A DNA stretch of 64,000 nucleotides from positions 1,674,001 through 1,738,000 of the forward strand of contig NC_062991.1 in assembly GCF_023078275.1 (NCBI RefSeq), written 5' to 3'. The DNA is from Leguminivora glycinivorella (taxonomy: Eukaryota > Arthropoda > Insecta > Lepidoptera > Tortricidae). How positions within the stretch are numbered: position 1 is the stretch's first letter; every line of letters begins with the position of its first letter. The notes below the pieces were generated by a model that saw only the letters and a list, made by a program, of their open reading frames with translations, was not told where the DNA came from and did no database searches. Made by a program: the position numbers and the translations under genes. Of the stretch, positions 22,401-37,400 are shown piece by piece.

Positions 22401-25352
22401 ATTAAATAAAAACATTGAAAATCTTTTTATCGATAAAAAACCTTACATCAGCAGGGCAATCATAGTCGCGCGATAAATGATAAACGTTCCTATCGCACTT
22501 ACAAATAGTGCGATAGGGACAGCCTGATGTTTCATAATTTATCGCGTGACCATAATTGCTTGCCTGGTTATTAATAATTACCCATAATAATAATCTCTAA
22601 ATCGTGAATAATCATGTAAGAAATTTAAACTATTAAAATATGGTTCATTATCTTATACTTTAAACGAGCAATTCTTGTATATTTATTTATATATACCGAC
22701 GATCTCGGAAACCGCTCTAACGATTTCGCTGAAATTTGTTATGTGGGGGGTTTCGGGGGTGAAAAATCGATCTAGCGTAGCCTTAGATCCCGGAAAACGC
22801 GAATTTTCGAGTTTTCATGAGTATTTCTTTCGCGTTAGTAAACGTAAAATATGGTCGTTAATTTCGCCGCGCGCGCATCGATTCCGCTTAGCTCAGTCGT
22901 ACGAGGTCGGTCTAATGTACGCAGATAGATCGTAAGTGTCAGGGTTTCGAATCCCAGCCAGAAATTAAGATTTTGTTTTTTGTCTTTTTTTTTTGTTTTT
23001 GTATTTATAAGAGTTTTTTTTATCTAAAGACGTGATATATTAAAATAATAATCGCCCAGATTTTATTTTTTTATTTATTACAATATTTTACTTGTTATTT
23101 TCATTTATTCTGGTTCGCTTTATTATTATTGTCAATTTATTATCAAAAATGTGACATTTGTAGAAAATTATTATACTTTAAACGAACAATTCTTGTATAT
23201 TTATTTATTTATTTATTTATATATACCGACGATCTCGGAAACCGCTCTAACGATTTCGCTGAAATTTGTTATGTGGGGGGTTTCGGGGGTGAAAAATCGA
23301 TCTAGCGTAGCCTTAGATTCCGGAAAACGCGAATTTTCGAGTTTTCATGAGTTTTTCTTTCGCGTTAGTAAACGTAAAATATGGTCGTTAATTTTGCCGC
23401 GCGCGCATCGATTCCGCTTAGCTCAGTCGTACGAGGTCGGTCTAATGTACGCAGATAGATCGTAAGTGTCAGGGTTTCGAATCCCAGCCAGAAATTAAGA
23501 TTTTGTTTTTTTGTCTTTTTTTTTTGTTTTTGTATTTATAAGAGTTTTTTTTATCTAAAGACGTGATATATTAAAATAATAATCGCCCAGATATTATTAT
23601 TTTATTTATTACAATATTTTACTTGTTATTTTCATTTATTCTGGTTCGCTTTATTATTATTGTCAATTTATTATCAAAAATGTGACATTTGTAGAAAACA
23701 TTAATGTACACATAAATTAAAGCCTATATTCCCTAAACTGGGTAGGCAGAGCCCATTAAACTACTCAATATTCAGTGGAAGAAGATTCAGTTCAAGATTC
23801 AGTTAACAGGGAGAGAGATAAATGTTATGATGATTAATGACATAATAGTATAATGTAAGTTATCCATGAGCTAAATATGAGGTTAACTGGAAGAGATTCC
23901 TCAAAGGGATAAGTCCACCACTACTACTTTCGATATTTTTAGTTTTATTTCATGTGTAAATATCGCGCTAATAATCAATGTTAATAAATTAGAAGTAAAT
24001 ATGCTTACACAAACACATTAATGCTATGTGGGAGCTAGAAAAGAATAACTCTTTCTCGCTCCCACTTACAGGATAATAATTGGATGACTTTGGTGCTCGT
24101 ACGGTCATGTGATATCACTATAATAACACTCCCAATTTGTACATGTTAAAAACAAATCGATATCATTAGTAGAATAGTTCTTATGATAATTAGAAATGTG
24201 ACAGACAGACGGACAGAGTCGCACCATATCAAAAGGGTTCCTGCTGTACCCGGTTACTTAAGATACTTAATAGGTAACCAAGCAGAAATGTATTTGTGTG
24301 TACTCAATATGTGTATTTTTAAAATAAATTCATTTAAACCATTTTGCACCAAATACAAGAAAAAAAACTTAAATAATCTTACTTACAAAATTTTCATGGA
24401 ACACACACTAAAAATTATTAGTAATTAATTATTATAACCAAGTACGACTTTTAAAAATCCCAACTTCGAGGGAAATAATTTTTCTCTGGCAACATTTTTT
24501 ATATGCATGTGTGCGTGAGTTGAGCGTAAAACAGGAGCGTTCCACGCACACATCGATCGTGTTTTGGCTTCATTATTGGCCGATGACTTGTATGGAAATT
24601 ATCCTTCTTTGTGTAATATTTCTATGTGAGTATGTGTGTGTGTGTGTGTGTATGTGTGATGTGTGTGTGATATGTGATACGCTGTTAAAGTTATGAGGGT
24701 ACCTCGCGAGCACCTTACATGTAGATATATCAGTATCAGGCTTAGGCTTCAGTATTAGGCTTATAAATAGGAAGGTTACGGGCACTCTTCACGCACTCAA
24801 CAAGCTCAAACACTTCTTGCCAGTCAAAACTAAAACACTGCTAGTTAACACCCTGATTTTACCCATTATCGACTATGGTGATGTATGCTGTCCTGACTTG
24901 AACGAGGAGCTTCTTGACAAATTGGACCGACTCCTTAACAATTGTATCCGATTCATCTTCTGTCTTCGAAAATTTGATCACGTGTCCGCATTTCGCTCAC
25001 AGCTCGGCTGGCTTCCCATTCGTCAACGGCGTAATATTCGCATGCTCTGCACTCTTTATTCTATTCTTAATGATCCACACTCCCCTGGATATCTAAAATC
25101 TCTTTTTAATTTTTCTGATGCTTCGCGGGTCCGTCAGTTTCGCTCTACCGGCAATCTCACTCTTTCTATTCCTCTTCACCGTACGGGCTTCATGTCATAC
25201 TCTTTCGCCATTCAGGTCATCCGCCTCTGGAACGGTCTACCACCTAACATTAGGAAATTACCCAACAAATACGTTTTTAAAAAATCTGTGCGCGACTTCT
25301 TTGCTGGCAGCTTAAGGTAGAATTGAATGTTATCTTTCTGACAGGTTAGTAA

Positions 25353-25451
<99 letters not shown>

Positions 25452-28400
25452 GAGTACCTATGTATTATATAACCTATCGTTATTTATGTAAAAATAGTAT
25501 GTAATTGTATGTACGTTAATATATTATATGTCTAAGCTTTTGATTGATATTTCAAAATTGGTCTCTTAATGCACCGCCTACAATCTTCTCTGCTTTGCCC
25601 AAAGGTTGACTGGTAGAGAATGCCTCATGGCATTAAGTTCGCCTTTTGTACACTAAGTTGTTCTTTTGTGCAATAAAGTTTAAATAAATAAATAAATAAA
25701 TAATTATGTTCGTTGGTATGATTATAATATATTAATTACGTCTTTTTTTTCAGGACTGCCAAATTTACGAGTTTATATTGCTGCAATGATAATCCCATTT
25801 GTAATAATCTGCTTGATTACTCAAATTAAATACTTAGCACCATTTTCGCTTGCTGCTAATGTTGTAATAGGTTAGTAGCAACCATATCTATTTAATAGCC
25901 GGTCAAATAATATAAAATAATTTATAATTAAAAAAAAAAAAAGTTTGTCGCTAGGAAAAAGTGCGATAAAAAAAATATCGGATCATGTCCCATGAATACA
26001 GGGTGAAATGAAAAGGATTGTTCAATATTTGCATAGTAACTTTTGAGGTCATGCTGAACAACTTTTATTATGTTTCCAAGATCGCCGGTATAAATATAAC
26101 TATATACAGGGTGGGGCCTGTAACAATAGTAAGTAAGTAGTTTGGATCATTTTAGTTTAATAATATTTATAATATGTCATAAAATAATTGTTGAAGCCAA
26201 CATAGCTAAATTTTCTATTACCGTGGTAATGAACAGGCTGCGGTTCTATTAACGCGAATTGAGATTTCATTACCGAGGGTATGAATGACAGTGTTTTTCT
26301 GCCATCGGTAAATAGAAACCCATCTCAAAATTCGGAGCTTAATACCGACGGTTGAATATACAAAATAATACAAATTATGACAAATACATATACCTACAGA
26401 AGACTTTATTTTACCTAAGAAATCTGGGGGGTTACCATGACGTACTAAAGACGTTTAGTTTAGGTTGAGAGAAAGGGACACAGCTTATAGCAGTTACATA
26501 GCTCCGTCCCTCTCTCTCAACCTAAACTGAACGGCTTTAGCACGTCATGGTAACCCCCCTGTACTTAAAACTGTACGGTAAAAGTAAAACATTAAACTGT
26601 ATATGTATTGTGCATTTGTTCAGTGACTTTTAAAAAGCATGCTAGTTAGATAGTTCACCGCTGGGCGAGTAACTAATAAACATCGCCGTGTCTTTTTTAT
26701 TTACGCGGGAGTACTTATCTTTTATTCGTTTTTATAGCCGATAGCTCATAGCTTACTAGCTCGCGGTGGGACCAGTGCCTTAAATAGAAATTATGTCTAA
26801 ACATAACTACTGTCCATATTTTTCTTCTAATTATGTGGTGCTTTATTTCGTGCACTGCATAATAGTTATTTGTTATACAAGGGGGCAAAGTTGTATTTTA
26901 ACGCCGAGTGTGGAATTGAAAAACGAGCAAGTGGAAGAATTCTATAGTGGTTCGAGAATAAAATCCTGAACTTGCGAGTTTTTTAACACACGAGAAGTAA
27001 AATACATTTGCACCCGAGTGTAACACAAAACTTTTCCCCTCACTATAGCGAGGAAACCACAACGCAAAAAATGCGTTTATCACTGCTTCCAGTAGTTCCA
27101 CAGGTGGTAAATCATCTTTACTACTAGATTCACCTACTTTTAGCAATTTTAAAGCAGTTAATTTGACTTTTCATTCAAGGTCAAATTACTTTTACCACTA
27201 GTGGATAAAATGCGTTTTTACCCGCTGGTAAAGGACAGAACACGTGTTTCCGAGCTAGTGAGGGGAAAAATATTTTATTATAGGAAAATAGACTATTTAA
27301 ATTGTGGCCGACTACAGGCGTTAGTGCGTTTTCACATAATCCGATCCGATATCGGATGTAGGGCCGATATCCCATATATTTAAGCCGCCATCTAGATTTT
27401 TGCCTTTGAAATCGTTCCTATTCCTACATCGATAATTGTGAAAACGTACTTAAAATTATTCTTCCAGGAGTGTGTTTGATTACAACCGTATACTACGCAA
27501 CTAAAAACAACCCGAGTTTCACGGGTATGGTCCCCGCGCATAACTTCGAAGCCGTGATCAAGTACACGGGGATGGCCGTGTTCAGCATGTCGTCTGCGGG
27601 CGTGGTCATACCTGTCGAAAACAACATGAAGGATCCCACGAAGTTCCCTTTAGTGATGGGGATCGGTAAGTCCTGTTTGTTGCAAGTGCACTTGCCGTGT
27701 TAACCGGGTTTATTCGATTCTAAATAGTGCCTTTGTATACAGAATGTAACATTAATGCCGGTGATCCATTTGTAGTGTATAGATGCTTAAGTATATTATT
27801 ATTCATGTAACTCTCTATATATTCCGTAGGTTAAGGCTCATATTCCAGTATTAAATCATACTTCAAAGAGACAAGTTGTTTCCATCAACCAACCTCCTTA
27901 CATGGCGATCCTGCCGACGCAGTCCGTTGCGCGCCGCCATGACTATCGCGCGCGAAAGTGTTAACGTCAAATAGAATATTATCATAGTCGCAAGGACGAA
28001 CTACATCATTTTACACATAACGGCGAGATGGGATCTTCGCAAACAAAAGAAGAGGTCGTTATAGCCCAGAATGCTGCCGGGGGCTCCAGCAACAACGCTG
28101 AGGTGGTCAAGAGTATAAATACCACAAATTGTCTGCTCGTCGTGGTGGTATGCATTTTTGGTATCATTTGCTTGGGTGCTGCATACTACATGTACCGGAA
28201 ATGCCACAAACGGTGGATCCGCGAGGAGATACGTGGACACGCATTGAGAAGGTCAATTTTTCGCCGAACGCCCAAATCAGAAAACGAAGTTTAATTCAGA
28301 TTTGAACATTTAGAAACAAACATTATTTTCATAAAACAATATATACAGCCAGAATATAGTGCAGTGAAAAGTGTTGTGTTGTGCGCGATATGATCGTCTG

Positions 28401-31400
28401 TACCGAATGTACTCGTATGTACATACCGCACCGGACTGTGAGTAACATGAGACTTAATTGATTTATAATTAGTGTTGTTTAGGTATTGTTAAGGCGAATG
28501 ATATTCTAATTTTAATAATGTTTTAGTATGGCAGAAGAGTTATTAGCTTTAATTGAACAATTAACTGCTATAAGAAAATATTTGATTAAAATCGGTCCTA
28601 AGAGAAGGGAAGGACCAGTTGTTAAAAATAAATTAATTGAGGCACAAACTGTACTTTCTGATTATACTAGTTTTTTGGATAGCTTAGAAGAAATAAAAGA
28701 TAGCATAACGCAAGATGATTTTATAACTATAAAAGAATTGTGTAGTCAATTTGACAAATTGTATGCGGAGATTATAGAATTGTGTAACGAAAATAACGGG
28801 TCCAATAATTCAATCGAAATGGAGAAGTTTAACTTAAAAACGGCTTTGAGTCTATTACCAGTTATGAAAGATGATATTAATGAGATACAAAATTTAATTG
28901 ACGGTATTGAATATTATCAATCGCTTTTGGATAGTGAGTCGAAAACAAAATTGGTAACCTTCGTCTTGAAAAGTAGACTATCGCCTTCAGCTAAACTTAA
29001 GTTGCTACCACAGTATAGTAGTGTTGAAGCGTTACTCTCGGACATGAAAAATGAACTTTTACCGAAAAAATCTGTGCCAAGCTTGCAAAAACAACTTTTG
29101 AATTTGAAACAAAATGAACTTTCTATTGATGATTATGGTAAACAATTAGCGGAAATGTTTGTCGATCTTACTTTGTGTCAGGCAGGCGACAATGTCGATA
29201 ACTATAAGGTGCTACGACCCTTAAATGAACGTCAGGCCATTCAGAGCTTTGCGGATGGGCTGCGCAATCGCAGGCTTAGTACTATCATCGCTGCCAGAAA
29301 TTTTACTACACTAAGGGCCAGTTGCATCAACCACATTTGACAGACATGTCATCGTCACGTAACAGACGTCTATGGAACTTCTCATACCATAAAATTTAAA
29401 GAACGCTTTAACGGTGACAGACGGTTTGGTGCAACCGACCCTAAAAGATGCAGTTCAAGCTGCTATTGATTACGATCGCTCCACACCAAGTGCGAGCACG
29501 TCAGGTGAAGGACTGTTGACCATTGCCCGTCACCATAATTATAATCCAAGGTATTTCAGAGGCACATTATCCTCACACGCTAGAGGACACCGTGGTAGGT
29601 CACACTCTGCATCGACCCGCGGCCAACCATCGGGCCGGTACGGGACCAGTAGTCGACAGCGAGGCACGGGACGAGGCTTCCACCCTGCGGCTACTAGAGG
29701 ACCAACGAGGCCCTACCACCAGAACAGAGGTAGGTCCCAATTTTATTATAACAAAAATATTAGAAACAATGGGATACCTAACCAACAGCAAGTACATGTC
29801 ATGACGGACAATAACAGGAGTAATAGCGAAAATACATTTTTTCGTGACTAAAGAATACATTTTAATAAATAGTAATAAGAAACATAGTTATGTAGAATTA
29901 TCTATAGGTAACAATAACGATATCTCTACGCAATTTTTAATAGACACGGGCTCTACTATATGCGCTATAAAATATAAGTACATACGTAACCAGAATATTC
30001 CAATCCATAACGATAATGTAGTAGTCAGCGGACTAGGTGGCAAAGTCCAACCTATCGGATATGTTTACTTAAACCTTAATTATGGAGAGCATAGCCTTAA
30101 TCAAAAGTGTTATGTTTTTAATTCCTTGCCATGTACGGCTGGCGGTATCTTAGGACATGACTTTTTTAGAAAGTACACGTCTACTATAGACTACTATAAT
30201 TACACTTTGACTTTAAGGAACCGCTTAGATTATAAAATAATACTACCGCTATTTATAGAGGATGACAACCGTTTGACGGTACCGGCTAGGTCGGAAACTA
30301 TACGTTATATACGGACGAATATGGCAGAGGAATGTGTGGTGTGTGCGAACGAGATTCAACCCGGATTGTTTATGGCTAGTGCGTTAGTGAAACCTAACAA
30401 TGGCAAGATACCTATTCGTTTGCTTAATACCACTGATAATGATTTGACTATTAACCATTTAAATCCAACTATTCACAGGGCAAGTGACTACGATGTGTGT
30501 ATGTTTGGCGAAACGCACAAAAATGCAGAACGGGTTAAAAATATGTTTTCTCATTTGAAAATTAGTCACTTAAATAAAGAGGAACAAATTTCTATTGAAA
30601 AATTGTGTGCCAAATACTGTGATATTTTTTATTTACCAGGGGACAAGTTAACTACGACCAATATATACAAGCATAAAATTACTTTGAAAAAGGATGTGCA
30701 ACCTGTGTATGTCAAACCATATAGGCTACCGCACTCGCAACAAGGAGAAATACAAAAACAATTAGATAACATGTTAGAACAGGGTATTATAGAGCCGTGG
30801 AGAAGCGAGTGGTCAAGCCCAATATTATTAGTTCCTAAAAAATCGGATAACAATGGAAACAAAAAATGGCGATTAGTAGTAGATTACCGTAAACTTAATA
30901 ATTGTATAACAGACGATAAATTTCCCCTTCCCAACATCACAGAGATATTAGATTCGTTATCCGGTAGTATTTATTTCACTCATTTGGACTTAAATCAGGG
31001 ATATTACAACGTTGAATTAGAACCAGACAGTAGAAAATATACAGCTTTCGGTGGAGGTAGGTGGCAAATGACCAGAATGCCCCAAGGTTGTAAAACCAGT
31101 CCAAATTCATTCTCTCGGATGATGACAATGGCCATGGCTGGATTAACTTATCAAAAATGCTTTGTTTACTTAGATGATCTCATAATTTTTGGCCGTAATT
31201 TAAATGAACACAACAAAAATTTACAGGATGTATTTGAAAGACTTAGAAGCGTAAATTTAAAATTAAATCCGGAAAAATGCGACTTTTTGCGTAAAGATTT
31301 ACTATATTTAGGACATGTCGTATCAGGTGACGGAGTGTTGCCAGATCCATCTAAAATAGAAATTATGAAAAATTATCCAGTTCCAAAAAGCACAGACGAG

Positions 31401-34400
31401 GTGAAACGATTCGTGGCTTTCGCAAATTATTACCGAAAATTCATCCCGAATTTTGCTGAAAAAGCTTATTACTTAAACTTGTTATGTCGCAAAAACGTTA
31501 AGTTTCAATGGGATAATAATTGCCAAAAAGCATTCGATAGTCTTAAAGATTGCATGACGTCACCTCCAGTTTTACAGTATCCTGATTTTTCGGAGAAAAA
31601 TGAATTTCACATACAAACAGATGCTTCCAAATTTTCAATAGGTGCAATTTTATCAAATTCAAATGGATTACCGGTAGCTTACGCCAGTAGAAGTTTAAAT
31701 AAAGCGGAAATACAATACCCCACAGTGGAGAAGGAATTACTCGCTGTGGTTTGGGCAGTTAAGCATTTTAGACCGTATTTGTATGGTCGTAAATTTAAAA
31801 TTTGTACGGATCATAAACCTCTTGTGTACTTATTTAATATGAAGGATCCCTCTAGTAGGTTATTGAAGTTCAGACTAGCAATGGAGGAGTACGATTACGT
31901 GGTTGAATATGTGAAAGGACAATGTGGCTGCAGACGCGTTGTCCAGGATACGTATTACGTCAGAAGAGTTGAAAGAGATGAATGAACAGGTAATCAACGT
32001 GATAACTAGTGTTGCGGACTCCTTTCTACGAGTGTAACCTGCGTCACTTACCTTTTTATTGACATATATGTTCTGTTATGAATTTAATTTTTTTTGACTT
32101 TGACATGTGTCGTATGAAAAAACTGATACGGAAAATAAACACGCAATATGTATGAAGTCGTTTATTTCGATCTTAATAGTTACGTAACGTAAAGAATATC
32201 GTGTTGCCGCGAGTCGGCAACATAGTGGTCCATCGAGCCGCACGATCCAGCGCCGCGCCGCCGTTTGACTCCCCCTGCAAACTGAACCGAACTGAACTAT
32301 GTCGGGGCCAGTCACGAGGAGCCGCGCCAAGAACATGCAAGAGCCAGAACCGGAACCGGGTACGTCCGCTGAAAATAAAGAACCGACCACGTCTACCCCT
32401 GTCAAAGATAATTCTTTAAGAGTAAGATCGAAGACAAGCACTGTCAGCCACAATATATCTGAACGAGAACAAACCATTCGATCTAACGTTAGTAGCGTAG
32501 TCGTTAGAAAGAAGGAGGCTGAACTAGCAGCCGCGAAACGACTAGCTAAACTAAACTTAGAACAAACCCTCATACAGAAAGAACTTGAAGTAACATTGGC
32601 ACGTCTAGACGCCGAGGGAAGCCGTCGCTCGCAATCAAGCCACACTAGTCGTAGCCGCGTTCAAAAATGGTTGACAACGGAGCTACACGCCCACGAACAA
32701 GACGAACCAGCCCGTCGCTATGAACCAGCAAACCACGTGGAACGTCAACAATATGTCGAACGAGTTCAGACACGTAAACCGCCAAATGAGGAATTTATCC
32801 ATGCCCGTCCCGACCCTACGGTTTCGGATATACAACTACTAGCTCGAGAGATAGCTAATCTTCGCCGTCCAAGCGAAGTAAAAGACTTGCCTTACTATAA
32901 TGGAAACGTGAACGAATGGCTTTCGTTTAAAGCAGCCGTTGCAGACACCAGAGCCTCGTCGACCGAAAACGAAGTCATCTCCAAACTCCGCCGTTGTTTA
33001 AAAGGAGAAGCTCGCGTCACTGTCGCCGCGCTTTTAGATACTCATGTTTCTGTCGCCGAGATCATGGAAGCCCTCGAACTACGGTTTGGCTTACCGGAAC
33101 TGATACTCCAAGAGGAAATACAGGCACTCAAAGACTTACCTAAGCTTGTTGACAACACAGACCAGCTCAGTAAATTTGCCTGCAAGGTTCGAAATTGCGT
33201 CTCAACTATCAAAGCCCTTAAAAAGCCTGAACACCTACACAACATGGAGCTTTTACGAACCCTGAAACAGAAGATACCCCACCTCAAGACTCGCTGGCTT
33301 AGTTACGCCCTAGAACATGAACACCAGACAGAACCTGAACTTGTCAAGCTGTCAGAGTTCTTAAAGAAGGAAGCCCAAACTACCTCAAAGTACTGGATGC
33401 ACGAGACTACCCGCACTGCAATAAAACCGATGCAACAGCACAAGACTCATTATGCGATATCTGAAGATAGTGATTCTGATCCTGAACCTGAACTTTGTTA
33501 TGCTTCAAGTCAGCCCAAAGCTCCCCTAGAAATGTTATGCCTATACTGCAACTCCAAGACTCACCTTCTCAAGAACTGCGAACAGTTTCTCCGCCTGTCG
33601 ATTGATGAACGCTGGGAATGGGCGAAAGAGGCTAAGGTATGCTTTAAGTGTTTGAAGTCTAGGCACCATAGAGAGAGCTGCCGAGCCCGCCCATGTGGCA
33701 CAGAGGGATGCCGGATGTCTCACAATAGACTACTTCACTCTCCGACACCTCGTCAACCCGATTTATCAGCCTTCGTACACCCATCAACATCGAGCCCTCA
33801 ATCAAACCCGGAGGTAGAAACTGAGAAACCACCACAAGAGACAACGGCTTGTGGCAGAGCTAACAAATCTCGGGTTCTATTAAAATTTATTCCTGTCCGA
33901 ATCCAAGGACCAATAAAGTCCAAATTAACTTACGCCTTTTTGGACGGAGGAAGTACACTAACTCTTCTAAAGCAAGATCTCGCAAATGAAATTGGCCTGA
34001 AAGGGATCGCCGAACCAATGAGCCTGACTGGTATGAACGCGACCGCCGATCATCACGGATCTCAACGTCTTGACGTAGAAGTTACTGGACCCTCAAATGT
34101 GCCACTAAAATTATACGACGTCAGAACAGTTGAAAAATTACCGATTTCACCACAAACTGTTGCCAACATCGACGAATACGAACATCTAAAGGACCTACCC
34201 AAGACTGGGCTATGCTATGAGTATGGAGTCCCAGAGCTCTTGATCGGCCTGGACAACTGGCAGGCGACCATTACGAAAGAGGTTCGTAAAGGAAAAAGAA
34301 CCGAACCATTAGCCACTCTGACTCCACTTGGGTGGGTTGTGCATGGATTTTCCCATTCACACACCAACACTGTACATTTCGTAGGCCACACTGACGAGGA

Positions 34401-37400
34401 TTTACATCGATTGATTGAAGACTATTTCAAAATTGACGCTCTAGGGGTCACGAATAAGATGAAGTTGAATGAAGATGATGAACGAGCCATTGCGATTCTA
34501 CAAAAGACAGCGAGAAGGGTAGAAGATGGCAAAAGATGGGAAGTAGGACTTTTATGGAAAGAGGATAACCCTGTAATGCCCAAGAGCTTTTCCCACGCCT
34601 CAAAGAGATTATTATCTGTAGAAAAGAAAATGGATAAAGACTTGGTGTATGGCCAAAAATACAAAGACAACATGGACAATTTTTTGAACAGTGGGTATGC
34701 TGGTCCCTGTGAGCCAGTTCAATCGCCAAAGAAGTGGTATCTCCCTCATTTTGGAGTTACTAACATTAACAAACCAGGAAAGCTCAGAATCGTGCACGAC
34801 GCTGCCAGTAAAGTGCAAGGTATATCACTGAATGACAAACTGCTCACCGGACCCGACTTATTACTCTCACTGTTAGCAGTCATTTTTAAATTCAGAGAAG
34901 GCGAAGTAGCCGTATCTGCGGATATAAAAGAAATGTTTCTTCAGATCCGTATAAGACCAGAGGACCGTCCCGCTCAACGCTTTCTTTGGAGAGAATTTGA
35001 CAGAAAAGGGCCTATGAAGGAATTCGAAATGAAATCAGTAATTTTTGGAGCCACTTCTTCGCCAGCAACTGCAATATATATAAAAAATAGAAACGCAGAA
35101 GATTTCACTGAGGATTATCCGGAGGCTGTGGAAGCAATAAAGACCCGATTCTACATGGATGACTATTTACACAGCTTCCATTCCGTAGAAATAGCTCGTA
35201 AAATCACTAAAGAAGTTGCGCATATAAACAAGGAAGGGGGTTCACTTTAACACAATGGGTATCGAACAACGAAAGCGTTATGCAAGAAATTGAAGAAAGC
35301 AAAAGAGGCTCAGGAGGCGTTAACCTCGATTTCAATGTAAATGTCAAAATTCTGGGACTAAGATGGAATCCGTGTGAAGATACTTTTGGGTTTAATTTAA
35401 ACCTGACAAAATTGCCCACCGAAATTATTGACCACACGCGAAAACCCACAAAGCGAGAAGCGCTAAAAGTTGTGATGAGTGTGTTCGACCCACTTGGTCT
35501 TTTGACGCCTATTGTCATTCAAGGAAAGATCCTTCTTCAACAAATATGGCGATCTGGAATAGGTTGGGATCAAGATGTGCAAGATGACGATCATCTTATA
35601 TGGAAGCGTTGGATTGGTCGTCTTATTAATGTTTGCACATGTAAAGTTCCACGGCACTACGCACCAGAGCCTACTAGTTGCGCTATTGAACTGCATATTT
35701 TCTGCGACGCCAGCGAGAAAGCATACGCATCAGTGGCGTACTGGCGTTTTGTACGAGAAGATGGAAAGATATGGGTTGCGCTTGTCACCAGTAAATCCCG
35801 CGTGACCCCACTAAAACCAGTCTCTATTCCCAGGCTTGAACTTCAAGCTGCTGTTCTTGCGACACGACTTGCTTGTGCAATAGAGAAAGATCATGACACC
35901 ATTAAACCCGCTAAAAGGTATTTTTGGACTGATTCCTCAGCCGTAATCTCATGGATTAAGGGAGACCCGAGAAACTACAAAACCTTCGTTTCTAATCGGT
36001 TGGGTGAAATCGCAGAAAATACGAATAACAGAGAGTGGAGATGGCTTTCGACGTCACATAACGTAGCAGACGACGCTACCAGAGAAATTGAAAATTTAGA
36101 TCCCGAACACCGATGGTTCAAAGGCCCGTCATTCCTATACCAACAGCTTGAAAGGTGGCCCTCTCACAGTGAAGTTGCTGCACCAACGAGCCTATTGGAA
36201 ATTAAGAAACATACCTACGATGTCCTCCCAGTGAGTGCATATACTACTACATGTTTGCCTGACATCACCAGATTACCTAAATGGCTCAGACTCATCAGAG
36301 CCACAGCACATGTTTTTACATTCCTGGAGAGTATTCGAACGAAGGAACGTACTGGTCTTAAATTGGAACATATCAAAAGAGCTGAAGAGGCATGGGCAAA
36401 GCAATCTCAAAGTCAAAGCTTCCCGATTGAATTGGAAGATTTCAGAAATAATAGGCCTTGTGATAAGAACAGTCGACTACATGACTTGTGTTCATTCATT
36501 GACAATCATGGATTATTGAGATTGCGGGGGAGAGCCGGCGCTGTTAACGAAGTAGATCAGAATCTCACTCAGCCCATTATATTGGACGGCAAACATCCAT
36601 ATGTTAAATTACTTATTATGTATCACCACGAGCGAGCTAACCACGGAAATAATGAAACTGTTGTGAATTCCTTACGCCAGAAGTATTGGATTCTCAACTT
36701 GCGCCCCAGCGTGAGGAAGGCTGCCAAATCTTGTCAGTTGTGCCGAATTCGCAAAGCCCAACCGACGCGACTTCCGCTTGGAGATTTACCTCCAGCTAGA
36801 CTTGCACATCATCACTCACCATTCAGTCATTGTGGCTTAGATTATTTCGGACCCATGATGGTGACTATTGGACGAAGACACGAGAAGCGATACGGTGCTC
36901 TGTTCACATGCATGACGAGTAGAGCTGTGCACATCGAGTTGGCCGCATCATTATCTGCTGACTCCGTTATACTAGCTTTACGCAGGATGATAGCGCGCAG
37001 AGGATCGCCAATGGTTATTTATTCAGACAACGGTTCGAATTTCCACGGAGCTGACACCGAAATCAAGAGGTCTATCAAGGCAATCGATCAAGGCTTGATT
37101 AAGGATTTTCTCCTCAATAAAGGGATCGACTGGAGCTTTATACCACCTGCATCAGCCCATATGGGAGGGTGTTGGGAACGACTAATTCGCTCTATCAAGA
37201 GTGCGCTGAGCATAACCCTTAGAGAACAATTCCCAACAGAAGAAGTTTTGAGAACTGTGCTAACCGAAGCGGAATGGACAGTGAACACGCGCCCTCTGAC
37301 ACATGTTTCAGTGCATCCAGATGACCGTGAGGCTATAACCCCGAACCATCTACTCCTTGCGGGACGAAACAATATGCCACATTTTGGAACTTTCACTGAC

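Noticed and set aside
32076..32645. 189-codon - strand ORF over the BEL LTR and gag start
   Set aside because: Antisense to the Gag frame with no family similarity.
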